Shown here: piece after piece, positions 1 through 7,111 of the stretch
Layout: every line of letters begins with the position of its first letter
Position numbering within the stretch: position 1 is the stretch's first letter
Assembly (NCBI GenBank): GCA_023430465.1
Contig: JAEZAM010000140.1
Location: forward strand, 1-39,978
Direction: 5' to 3'
DNA length: 39,978 nucleotides
Source of the DNA: Bacteroidota bacterium
Lineage (GTDB): Bacteria > Bacteroidota > Bacteroidia > Chitinophagales > Chitinophagaceae
Notes under the pieces: model-generated
Seen by the model: only the letters and a program-made list of their open reading frames with translations
The model's database searches: none
Told to the model about the DNA's origin: nothing
Translations under genes and position numbers: made by a program

Positions 1-1274
1 ATCCTCTCATGTTTGGTTTCCCGCTGGCCGATGATGTCCGTCCGGTTTTTCAGAAACTGGCTATCTATGATCGCACACAAAGCATTTATGCGTCACCGCC
101 ACGCACCATCACCACTAAAAACACCGACTCTGGTTACATCGTACCAGGCACACCTGTTGTCAGGACAAGGCTTTCCAAACTGAGCTTTGGTATCCAGGCC
201 TTTGACCGTATGACCGGCTCCACGAACCAGGACGGCATATACTCGGCCTCTCTTTACGTAGATGGAAAACATATCACCGGTTTTGTGATCGACAGCATCT
301 CTTATGACGAAACGGGGTACATGAATGCGCACATCGATTACCCAACGCGTATCGGTGGGGGAGCATATATCCAGCATCTTTCAAAAATGCCCGGTGACCG
401 CACGCGGATATACCGCGGGGAGGGGGATGGAGTTATTGAACTGGCAGATACGCTGCCACGCGCCGTGCGCATCGAGATCAGGGACGCTGCGCAAAATATT
501 TCCGTGCTGAATTTTATCCTCCAGCGTGAACAGGAGGTTGCTGTGGCAAAGCGTACATTTCCCGAAGGGATCATCATCCCCGGCCACCCCGTTCATCTGC
601 ACCTGAAAGATTTTGAGCTCGACGCCACCTCCATCGCCGTTTACGATACAGTGAACCTTCAATATGACCGCCTCGAAGCGATGCCTGCGGGGGCGATTTC
701 ATACGCACACGTTGTCAACTCAACGCTGATCCCCGTGCATGATACGGTTCAGGTACGACTACTTGTCAATCGTCCGCTGACGACTGCTGAGCAGGGGAAG
801 ATCATCATACAGCGTATTTCAGGAAAAGGCAAATCCACCCGTGCAGCACGACATGACCGGGGCTGGGCTGTTGCGCCATTTGGAGATTTTGGCAAATACC
901 AGGCGTTTATTGATCAGACTCCGCCAACCATAAACGGCTTGGGCAAAGGGGATACAGTCAACCTCAGCCCCGTCAACAGGATCGTGTTTACACCAACGGA
1001 TAATTTTGGGATAGCAGGATTCTCGGCTGAACTTAATGGTCAATGGCTACGTTTTACCAATGATAAGGGACGCTCCTGGATATATGAGTTCGATGAGCGT
1101 TGTCCATATGGTGTTCATGAGCTGAAGGTAACGGTAACAGACCTGGCTGGTAATGCCATTACAAAAAGCTGGTGGTTCAAGCGCTACCCGTATACACCTC
1201 CACCAAAGAAGAAAGTAACAAAAAAGAAAAAAACTGGCACCAAAGCAAAAACGCCGGTGAGAAAAAAGAAATAA
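1..1274 (+). CDS. M23-family metallopeptidase, C-terminal part (5' end outside window)
   Basis: The reading frame is open from the window edge (first complete codon at base 3) and reads PLMFGFPLADDV. This matches the segment that follows the catalytic LytM domain in long Bacteroidota M23 peptidases, where the metal-binding motifs lie upstream; those are not in this window. What remains, about 423 residues, looks beta-rich and Ig-like: a segment beginning TPPTINGL near residue 300 and a C-terminal part with an LxVTDLAGN motif, typical of Ig-like domains. The protein ends in a strongly basic tail of Lys-rich clusters. By family it would be a periplasmic or surface peptidoglycan endopeptidase or scaffold. 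A peroxiredoxin gene follows 35 bases downstream. The family call rests on the junction and the overall pattern, not on catalytic residues. Confidence 0.6.
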   Translation, partial: PLMFGFPLADDVRPVFQKLAIYDRTQSIYASPPRTITTKNTDSGYIVPGTPVVRTRLSKLSFGIQAFDRMTGSTNQDGIYSASLYVDGKHITGFVIDSISYDETGYMNAHIDYPTRIGGGAYIQHLSKMPGDRTRIYRGEGDGVIELADTLPRAVRIEIRDAAQNISVLNFILQREQEVAVAKRTFPEGIIIPGHPVHLHLKDFELDATSIAVYDTVNLQYDRLEAMPAGAISYAHVVNSTLIPVHDTVQVRLLVNRPLTTAEQGKIIIQRISGKGKSTRAARHDRGWAVAPFGDFGKYQAFIDQTPPTINGLGKGDTVNLSPVNRIVFTPTDNFGIAGFSAELNGQWLRFTNDKGRSWIYEFDERCPYGVHELKVTVTDLAGNAITKSWWFKRYPYTPPPKKKVTKKKKTGTKAKTPVRKKK

Positions 1275-1309
1275 TAGCAGCCGCACATTTGGCGGTATGA
1301 TCAATCAAG

Positions 1310-1783
1310 ATGGCAATTACTTTAAAGAAGGGCGATAAAGCGCCGGATTTTACCGGCATCGACCAGGACGGAAATAAATTTAGTCTCAAGGAAAACAAGG
1401 GCCGGAAGATCGCACTCTATTTCTACCCGCAGGACCTTACCGCTACCTGCACCGTGCAGGCCTGCAACCTTCGTGATCATCACCAGGACCTGCAAGTCGC
1501 CGGTATCACTATCATTGGTGTAAGCCCCGATGATGCAGCCAAACATCAACGGTTTATTTCGAAGAACAAACTCCCATTCACACTCATTGCAGATACCAAT
1601 CTGAAGATCTGCAAGAAGTATGGTGTGTGGGAAGAGAAGCAGATGTTTGGACACAAATACATGGGCGTTTTGCGGACTACGTTTATCATCGACGAGAAAG
1701 GAAAGATCATCGAAGTAATCACCCGGCCACGTTCCAAACAGCATGCAGCGGAGATACTTGCTGCAATAGAAAACGGTGGATGA
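1310..1783 (+). CDS. bcp: Thioredoxin-dependent peroxiredoxin, Bcp/PrxQ type
   Basis: The 157-residue product is a thiol peroxidase that reduces H2O2 and organic hydroperoxides in the cytoplasm, using thioredoxin as reductant. It opens with KKGDKAPDF, the usual AhpC/TSA start. The peroxidatic motif runs from Pro40 through Thr44 to Cys47, and a second cysteine at Cys52 gives the five-residue spacing of atypical 2-Cys PrxQ enzymes. The sequence reads TATC where many homologues have TPGC. The length is normal for the family. It lies 35 bases after the M23 gene and 60 before the barrel gene, and a weak hairpin (1802-1826) sits in the second gap. Confidence 0.93.
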   Translation: MAITLKKGDKAPDFTGIDQDGNKFSLKENKGRKIALYFYPQDLTATCTVQACNLRDHHQDLQVAGITIIGVSPDDAAKHQRFISKNKLPFTLIADTNLKICKKYGVWEEKQMFGHKYMGVLRTTFIIDEKGKIIEVITRPRSKQHAAEILAAIENGG

Positions 1784-1843
1784 GTAAGTGAAGCCGGGCA
1801 ACTTATCGCGCATTTTTCCCGATAAGGGAGAAAACCAACTATT

Positions 1844-2773
1844 ATGCGCATTCACTTTATCTTCCTTTGCCTTGCCGTTCTTTCGGCTTCCCCTCTCCTT
1901 AGCCAGGATGATAGCATACGCCGTTTGTCTGCTGAGCCGGACTATGTGCCCGTTTTCTCATCACCAAAGCACATAAATATCCATACGCCCGAGCTGCTGT
2001 CAAAAGGAATACTCGAATTCAGGGTCACCCACAACTTCGGTGATGTAGCCGGAGACAATGGTGGTATCAAGAATTTCTTTGGCCTTGATATGGCATCAGA
2101 TGTCAGGATCGGTTTTCAGTATGGATTGAGCAAACGCATGAACCTGATTGCTGCACGGACCAAAGGTGCAGGGATGGTGCAACAACTGTACGAAACTGGT
2201 ATAAAATATTCTATACTGCGCCAGGCCAATGACCGCAGGCATCCATTTGCTCTTACATTTTTTGGAAACATGGTGGCCTCTGCCATGAAGGCAAACCCGG
2301 TACCCGAACAGGAAAATTCATTTGACGGCTTCTCCGACCGGATCAGCATGACGGGGCAGTTAATTATGGCGCGCCGCTTCGGTAAAGTAAGCCTGCAGGT
2401 AAATCCTACTGTTGTACATCGCAACTATGTAGGGATTGGTGATGACAACACCCTTTTTGCACTGGGCGGTGCCATACGCGTTCCGGTACGCGGTAAGTTC
2501 AGTCTCCTCGTTGATTATTCGCATACATTCCGCAGCAGCGCAAGCACCAAATATTTCAAAACACAGGACATCCGTTTTTATGATGCCCTCGGCGTTGGTA
2601 TTGAAATGCTGACAGCAGGACATGTATTCCACCTGAACTTTACAAACGCTACAGAGATATTGGAAAACCGGTATGTGCCGCGTACGATCACATCGTGGAC
2701 CAAAGGTCAATACCGCTGGGGATTTACCATCTCCCGCGACTTCGATCTGCTTTGGAAGAAAAGCAGGCGGTAA
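1844..2773 (+). CDS. DUF5777-type outer-membrane beta-barrel protein
   Basis: The 309-residue protein has a clear Sec signal peptide (residues 1-20, ending LLSQ). The mature part alternates short amphipathic strands and turns, with GFQYGLSKRMNL, LQVNPTVVHRN, LLVDYSHTF and a closing GQYRWGFTISRDF, the pattern of the Bacteroidota DUF5777 barrels. The role of that family is not established. In some genomes members sit beside cytochrome and lipid-oxidation genes, so a porin-like or envelope role is only inference. The ATG at 1844 directly precedes the signal peptide. Transcription probably ends at the hairpin at 2807-2834. Confidence 0.7.
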   Translation: MRIHFIFLCLAVLSASPLLSQDDSIRRLSAEPDYVPVFSSPKHINIHTPELLSKGILEFRVTHNFGDVAGDNGGIKNFFGLDMASDVRIGFQYGLSKRMNLIAARTKGAGMVQQLYETGIKYSILRQANDRRHPFALTFFGNMVASAMKANPVPEQENSFDGFSDRISMTGQLIMARRFGKVSLQVNPTVVHRNYVGIGDDNTLFALGGAIRVPVRGKFSLLVDYSHTFRSSASTKYFKTQDIRFYDALGVGIEMLTAGHVFHLNFTNATEILENRYVPRTITSWTKGQYRWGFTISRDFDLLWKKSRR

Positions 2774-2806
2774 AATTTGTTCAGCAAGAACAGTTGGTTA
2801 AAAACA

Positions 2807-2834
2807 AAGGGTCTCCGTTTCTACGGGGACCCTT
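2807..2834. terminator. Hairpin between convergent genes
   Basis: A 12-bp stem (AAGGGTCTCCGT paired with ACGGGGACCCTT, one G-T wobble) closes a TTCT loop. It lies between the barrel gene ending at 2773 and the reverse-strand lipoprotein gene ending at 2858, so it may end transcription from both sides. The T-tract on the plus side is poor. Confidence 0.55.
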
Positions 2835-2857
2835 CAGTTTATGATAAGGTAAAGGAA

Positions 2858-3694
2858 TCAGTCGGTAAACCGGCCGCCTGCATTGATCCAGTTTGTTATC
2901 TTGTTCTTATCGGCCTGTGACAATGGTGCGCCAGGAGGCATGGAAGAGGGATTGTTATCCACCGCTCTTGCTTTGATCCGATCTTTATTGGCCACTACAT
3001 TGCAATCCACTGCCCAATTCATCCCACCGTTCGAGTTACCGGCATTGTGACAGCTCACACAATTATTGTCAAGCAATGTTCGCACAGCAGTGAACAAGGG
3101 TCCTGCATTTGCAGCAGCAACGGTTACCTGTACCGTGCCCGTACATCCTGCAGCGGTTCGCGCAGTGACGGTATAGTTGCCAGGACCTACACCAGTGAAG
3201 TTTCCGCTCGATTGAAAATTGGTACCATCAATGCTATAGGTGATGCCTGCACTGCCTGTAGCTGTGGCAGTGATCGTACCATTGGCTGGTGTCTGGCAGG
3301 GGACAGCGCCGGTTGAGGTGGCTGTTACAACAATATTGACGCCAACACAAGCTCCTGGTTCGGTTATAGAAAATGATCTTGTACCGGTACAGCCGTTTGC
3401 TGTCTTTGCCGTTACGGTATAATTTCCGGCCGCAAGCCCGGTGAAATTTCCCGATGCCTGAAACGCACCGTTGTTGAGACTGAACGTGATTCCACTGCCG
3501 CCGGTTGCAGTGGCGCTGATCGTGCCATCTGTTCCACCGGTTGTGGTTACGTTCGTAGATGTGCCGGCAACGGTAACCGTGACACCAGCGCAGGGATTTG
3601 CAGGAGGAGGATCACCACCGCCTTTGCTGCAGGAGTCTGTGATGAAGAATAAGAGTACTAAAACAATAAATGAACTGAGGCGTATCTTTTTCAT
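2858..3694 (-). CDS. Lipoprotein with two SprB-like repeats and a c-type heme domain
   Basis: The 278-residue protein starts with a lipoprotein signal peptide; the likely lipidated residue is Cys22 in ITDSC. After a short Gly/Pro spacer come two homologous beta repeats, about residues 57-105 and 139-186. Both carry the order GTIxATATG, SGNFTG, GNYTVTA and GCTGT seen in SprB-type repeats of Bacteroidota surface proteins. The C-terminal 80 residues contain one heme motif, CVSCH (212-216), and a SMPPG segment whose Met252 could be the distal ligand, then a short helix ending in INAGGRF, as in small cytochrome c domains. It is probably an outer-membrane-anchored electron carrier or heme-bearing adhesin fragment. 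It is the last gene after the sigma/anti-sigma pair, 52 bases downstream of it. The function is unknown. Confidence 0.75.
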   Translation of the reverse strand: MKKIRLSSFIVLVLLFFITDSCSKGGGDPPPANPCAGVTVTVAGTSTNVTTTGGTDGTISATATGGSGITFSLNNGAFQASGNFTGLAAGNYTVTAKTANGCTGTRSFSITEPGACVGVNIVVTATSTGAVPCQTPANGTITATATGSAGITYSIDGTNFQSSGNFTGVGPGNYTVTARTAAGCTGTVQVTVAAANAGPLFTAVRTLLDNNCVSCHNAGNSNGGMNWAVDCNVVANKDRIKARAVDNNPSSMPPGAPLSQADKNKITNWINAGGRFTD

Positions 3695-3746
3695 GTGCGG
3701 GAGTTTGCCTGATAATCGCAGATGCTCCGCGCATGGTTGCCCAGCG

Positions 3747-5111
3747 TTATCTCTTTTCTTTTTTTGTAAACGGATGATACGAGGCCGTCAATAAAAGTCC
3801 GTAACTATTGAGTCGGATCTTGCCGTAGCCAATACCGGCTATAGGTAATTTGAAATATGGTTCTGCTGCAAGTGAGAATCGCTTCGACAAATTCGCCTGG
3901 TAGCCACCGGAAAGATTGATGACGGAAAACAGGTGACTGTTTTCATTCTTATACCTACTGGTGTAATACGCAGGCTGCCCGGATGAATTTTTGTAGCTAT
4001 ATCCATACGTCTCTTCTTTCATGATGACGGATGAAATGCCGGCTGCTGCAAACCAACTGTTCTTTGGAGATGGCTTGAAACGATACGCCACGGTTACTGG
4101 AATTTCAAATACAAGACAATTGGCGTTTACTCTTTGCAGGTTGGAATAGTAATTCCAGAAGTGTGCAGGCGGATGATAGTCCGCCGAGTCAGCGTCATAC
4201 ACTTTCCTCGCTGCATATAAGCCGGTGCGAAGAGTAAACCGTTTGCCAAGATCATAACTCAAACCTGCTCCGAATTGGATCTTAGTGGTACCGGCATTGT
4301 TCAATCCTACACTGCTGATGTCCGGTCCAAACGAAACGGTAATAGCGAAAGGCGACGGATTAACCCCAGTACTTTTCTTTTGTGCCAGGATGGAATCGCC
4401 CGATTGCATTGAATCGGACACCAGATTTTTTACTTCAGTCCTTCCAACAGCATTATTGACGAGGTTTTCATCCGGGGTTGTTGTAAGACCGGTCTCAGTT
4501 GGCTGTAATGTTTTATCGTTGCCGGATCCGGGGCCGCCTTGAACATCCGGCATGTTTTCGGAAACGGGCTTTGCAGTTGCTGAACGTTTTTGAGCTGCTT
4601 CTTTTTTTGCCGCCAGTGGTTTGCGGCTGTTTTTCTTCAAGGATGCGGGCGTCGTGTGTGCAATGCCGGAATATGGGTTGTCTATTGATCCTGTTTTGTC
4701 AGCAATGGTGATGGGGGACGGGTTTGCTGTAATTTCCCGGACATCATTTTTTACCGCATCACGGGTTGATGAAGTATGCGCCGCTGCAGGATCATTCTCA
4801 GACGGTGTGGATCTGCCAGGTGCCGGCTGGGCCGGATTGTTCTGCGAAGCAATGGCCTTACCGGGTACTGGGTTTACACCCGGTACAGGCTGCTGATGGC
4901 GGTTACCCGTTAGCAGGATCAACGCGGGGATGAGGAGGCCAAGACCCGCAAGCGTGAACCAGAAGATGATCCCCCTGCGTTTCTTTTTTTCGCGGGGCAG
5001 ATGGATGTCCAGCACCTTCTCCATTTTATCCCATGCCGCTTCTTCGAAGGGCGGTTCGTTGTGGGAGCCATGGAGTCCCCGGAATTTATTATCAAATTCT
5101 TCAGACCACAT
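3747..5111 (-). CDS. Dma-like dual membrane-spanning anti-sigma factor
   Basis: The 454-residue protein has an unusual order of parts. Residues 1-45 are hydrophilic with an acidic/aromatic helix (FEEAAWDKMEKVLD), like the N-terminal anti-sigma segment found beside Bacteroidota ECF factors. A basic stretch REKKKRR is followed by one transmembrane helix (about 47-68), which predicts the N-terminus in the cytoplasm. Residues 70 to about 250 are low-complexity, rich in Pro, Ala, Ser, Thr and Asn, and look disordered. Residues 255-450 look like a small outer-membrane barrel of the PorT type. This layout matches the dual membrane-spanning anti-sigma (Dma) family described in Bacteroides thetaiotaomicron. 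Its start overlaps the upstream sigma gene by 11 bases, which supports a sigma/anti-sigma pair. The sensed signal is unknown. Confidence 0.75.
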   Translation of the reverse strand: MWSEEFDNKFRGLHGSHNEPPFEEAAWDKMEKVLDIHLPREKKKRRGIIFWFTLAGLGLLIPALILLTGNRHQQPVPGVNPVPGKAIASQNNPAQPAPGRSTPSENDPAAAHTSSTRDAVKNDVREITANPSPITIADKTGSIDNPYSGIAHTTPASLKKNSRKPLAAKKEAAQKRSATAKPVSENMPDVQGGPGSGNDKTLQPTETGLTTTPDENLVNNAVGRTEVKNLVSDSMQSGDSILAQKKSTGVNPSPFAITVSFGPDISSVGLNNAGTTKIQFGAGLSYDLGKRFTLRTGLYAARKVYDADSADYHPPAHFWNYYSNLQRVNANCLVFEIPVTVAYRFKPSPKNSWFAAAGISSVIMKEETYGYSYKNSSGQPAYYTSRYKNENSHLFSVINLSGGYQANLSKRFSLAAEPYFKLPIAGIGYGKIRLNSYGLLLTASYHPFTKKEKR

Positions 5112-5682
5112 TTTTTCTTACGATTTCGTTATGCTGAACAAGAATTTTTTGAAGCTGCTTTCTCGCCTTGGCGAGGTTGGATTTGGATGTGCCGGTCGAG
5201 ATGCCCAGCTCCCGGGATATTTCGTCATGCGAAAAACCCTCGATCACAAAAAGGTTGAACACGGTGCGATACCCTGGTGTGAGGTATTTTATCGCTGCCA
5301 GTATTTCATCATAGGAAAGTTTATCCAATACATCCTCATGCGCATCGGGTAACTGGAGATAAGATTCATGAAGGTCAGCCTGGAGCTGATGTTTATGATT
5401 TTTCCTGAAACGATCAATGGCTGTGTAGATCATGATCTTCCGCAGCCAGCCCTTGAAGGAGCTGACCATATCCTCATAATGTGGTTTGAATCGGTACATT
5501 TCCACAAATACTTTGAGAAAGCCGTCATTCAGAATCTCCAGGGCGTCATCCGGATTGCTGGTATAGCGTTGACAGATGGACATAGCGTAGCCATAGAAAG
5601 AGCTGTATATCTTTCGCTGGCTCTCCCGTTCATTCAGGGTGCAGCCCCTGATGTGTTTCTGCAGTTCATCCGTGGACAGCAA
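5101..5682 (-). CDS. ECF RNA polymerase sigma-70 factor
   Basis: The 193-residue protein has the two-domain ECF layout. Region 2 lies around residues 20-95 (AMSICQRYTSNPDDALEIL, then DGFLKVF and a LRKIMIYTAIDRFRK helix). Region 4 lies around 125-185, with a helix-turn-helix at EGFSHDEISRELGISTGTSK. It should direct core RNA polymerase to a small regulon and be held inactive by the overlapping downstream Dma-like protein. No ATG fits the N-terminus; the first codon that keeps the sigma-2 domain is TTG at 5682. The gene starts 59 bases after birA ends, so its promoter must lie there or inside birA. Confidence 0.9.
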   Translation of the reverse strand: MLSTDELQKHIRGCTLNERESQRKIYSSFYGYAMSICQRYTSNPDDALEILNDGFLKVFVEMYRFKPHYEDMVSSFKGWLRKIMIYTAIDRFRKNHKHQLQADLHESYLQLPDAHEDVLDKLSYDEILAAIKYLTPGYRTVFNLFVIEGFSHDEISRELGISTGTSKSNLAKARKQLQKILVQHNEIVRKNVV

Positions 5683-5741
5683 AGTGAGGTTGGTTTTATG
5701 CTTAATCGGTACAGACCGGGCCAGGGTTGCCTGGTGTCGAA

Positions 5742-6521
5742 TTATTTTTTAGGCTCCAGCCATTCGATCTCCCCCCATCCAAATTCCTCGATAATGGCAT
5801 GCTCCAGCACGAGGCGGCCTTCCGACGTGACAGCCTTCACAGTCGCTTCGAAGCGGCGGTTACCCTGTCGGAAAATGTATACCTGGTCCTTACTATAAAG
5901 TCGGTCATTGTAGGTTTTCAGAATTCTTTCCGGCCCGCGGCGGCAAAGCTCTGTATAGGTTTCATTTACCACTTCGCAGATCTCTTTCGCGAATTTCACC
6001 GGGTCGGATTGACTGCCAGTGATCTGTAGCAGTGAAACGGGGTTCGAGAGGTTTTCAGGGAAACTGGATTGGTTAAGATTGATGCCAATGCCCGCGATGG
6101 CAAATCGCCATTGGGCTTCACCGTTTAGCCCGGATCGGATGATATTTTCGATGAGTATGCCACCTGCCTTTCTGTCGTGCCAGTAAATATCGTTTGGCCA
6201 CTTGATACGGGTGGCGTCGCCCGCCCAGTTGCTGAAGGCCTCGGCAACCGCAACGGCAATGGCCGCGCTAAGGTGAAACTGTTGATGAGGGGGGATTTCG
6301 GGTTGTATCACAATGCTCATAAGGATAGAGGAGCCAGGTGTGGCCGCCCAGGTTTTACCCCGCTGGCCTTTACCCAATTCCTGTTCCCTTGCGAAAAATA
6401 CTTCCCCGTGCCGTGTCAAACCCGCATATGCCTTGCTAAGGGCATAATTGTTGGTACTGTCTACAGTATCAAGCTCGTTAAAAGGCTCGCCAAGGGCTCC
6501 GCAAACCGGCAGTTCTGGCAA
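5742..6521 (-). CDS. birA: Biotin--[acetyl-CoA-carboxylase] ligase
   Basis: The 259-residue enzyme makes biotinyl-5'-AMP and transfers biotin to the carboxyl-carrier lysine of acetyl-CoA carboxylase and other carboxylases. Visible signatures are VDSTNNYA (substrate-site start, about 20-27), the adenylate-binding GKGQRGK loop (50-56), KWPNDIYW and KAGGILIEN, plus a GIGINLN strand. There is no N-terminal winged-helix domain, so it is the catalytic-only type and not a bio-operon repressor. A short C-terminal SH3-like domain carries GRLVLEHA and ends in GEIEWLEP. The start is TTG at 6521; the codon immediately upstream in frame is TAA, and the next ATG lies inside the catalytic domain. Confidence 0.92.
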   Translation of the reverse strand: MPELPVCGALGEPFNELDTVDSTNNYALSKAYAGLTRHGEVFFAREQELGKGQRGKTWAATPGSSILMSIVIQPEIPPHQQFHLSAAIAVAVAEAFSNWAGDATRIKWPNDIYWHDRKAGGILIENIIRSGLNGEAQWRFAIAGIGINLNQSSFPENLSNPVSLLQITGSQSDPVKFAKEICEVVNETYTELCRRGPERILKTYNDRLYSKDQVYIFRQGNRRFEATVKAVTSEGRLVLEHAIIEEFGWGEIEWLEPKK

Positions 6522-6529
6522 TTAATTGC

Positions 6530-6537
6530 TATTTTTG
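6530..6537 (+). promoter_or_regulatory. Candidate -7 box upstream of rsfS
   Basis: TATTTTTG matches the Bacteroidota -7 consensus TAnnTTTG. No convincing -33 TTG lies at the expected spacing. It would give rsfS a leader of about 100 bases, and it lies in the gap between the divergent birA and rsfS genes. Confidence 0.35.
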
Positions 6538-6640
6538 AGCAAAGTAACTGGATTCCTGCAGCACTTCCGGGGTTTTCAGCCGATCGGGCTAAAAAACCGC
6601 CTGTTGCGTTGCATTTTTCATATCACAAAACATTAGATTA

Positions 6641-7042
6641 TTGGAACAACTTGCATCACTTAATACTCGCCAGAAAACCAGCGTCCGCCTGACGCAGCGT
6701 TCAAAGATCATCAAGACAATCATTGCAGCTATCCAGGAAAAGAAAGGCGAGAACATCATTTCACTTGATCTGAAAAAAATCAACGAAGCGGTTGCCGATT
6801 ACTTCATCATCTGTGAAGCTGGCAGCCAGCCCCAGGTGCGTGCCATCGCTGAACATGTCGAGCACCAGGTGGCCTCGCTGTGCGGTGAAAAACCTTATCA
6901 TCACGAAGGCTTTCAATCCCTCCAATGGGTACTGATCGACTATGTAAATGTGGTGGTGCATGTAATGCTTCCTGAAAATCGTAAGTTTTATAAACTCGAG
7001 GAAATGTGGAGTGATGCTGCTGCTTCCAGCCACGAGGAATAA
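6641..7042 (+). CDS. rsfS: Ribosomal silencing factor RsfS
   Basis: The 133-residue protein belongs to the RsfS/Iojap/DUF143 family, which binds ribosomal protein uL14 on the 50S subunit and blocks subunit joining when nutrients are short. Diagnostic segments are KGENIISLDL, EAVADYFIICEA, QVRAIAEHVE, EGFQSLQWVLIDY and VVVHVMLPENRKFYKLEEMW. The N-terminal 20 residues are an extension often seen in this phylum. The start is TTG at 6641: an in-frame TAA lies at 6590-6592, there is no ATG between it and 6641, and the next internal Met lies near the C-terminus. ftsH follows after 69 bases on the same strand. Confidence 0.9.
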   Translation: MEQLASLNTRQKTSVRLTQRSKIIKTIIAAIQEKKGENIISLDLKKINEAVADYFIICEAGSQPQVRAIAEHVEHQVASLCGEKPYHHEGFQSLQWVLIDYVNVVVHVMLPENRKFYKLEEMWSDAAASSHEE

Positions 7043-7111
7043 ATGTTAAATACGGCCTTTTTCAAACTTTTTGTCTCAATTATTATTAAATAGCAGGAAT
7101 ACCAAAATAAT

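Noticed and set aside
1802..1826. CTTATCG/CGATAAG hairpin after bcp
   Set aside because: The stem is 7 bp with an 11-base loop and no T-tract, too weak to call as a terminator.
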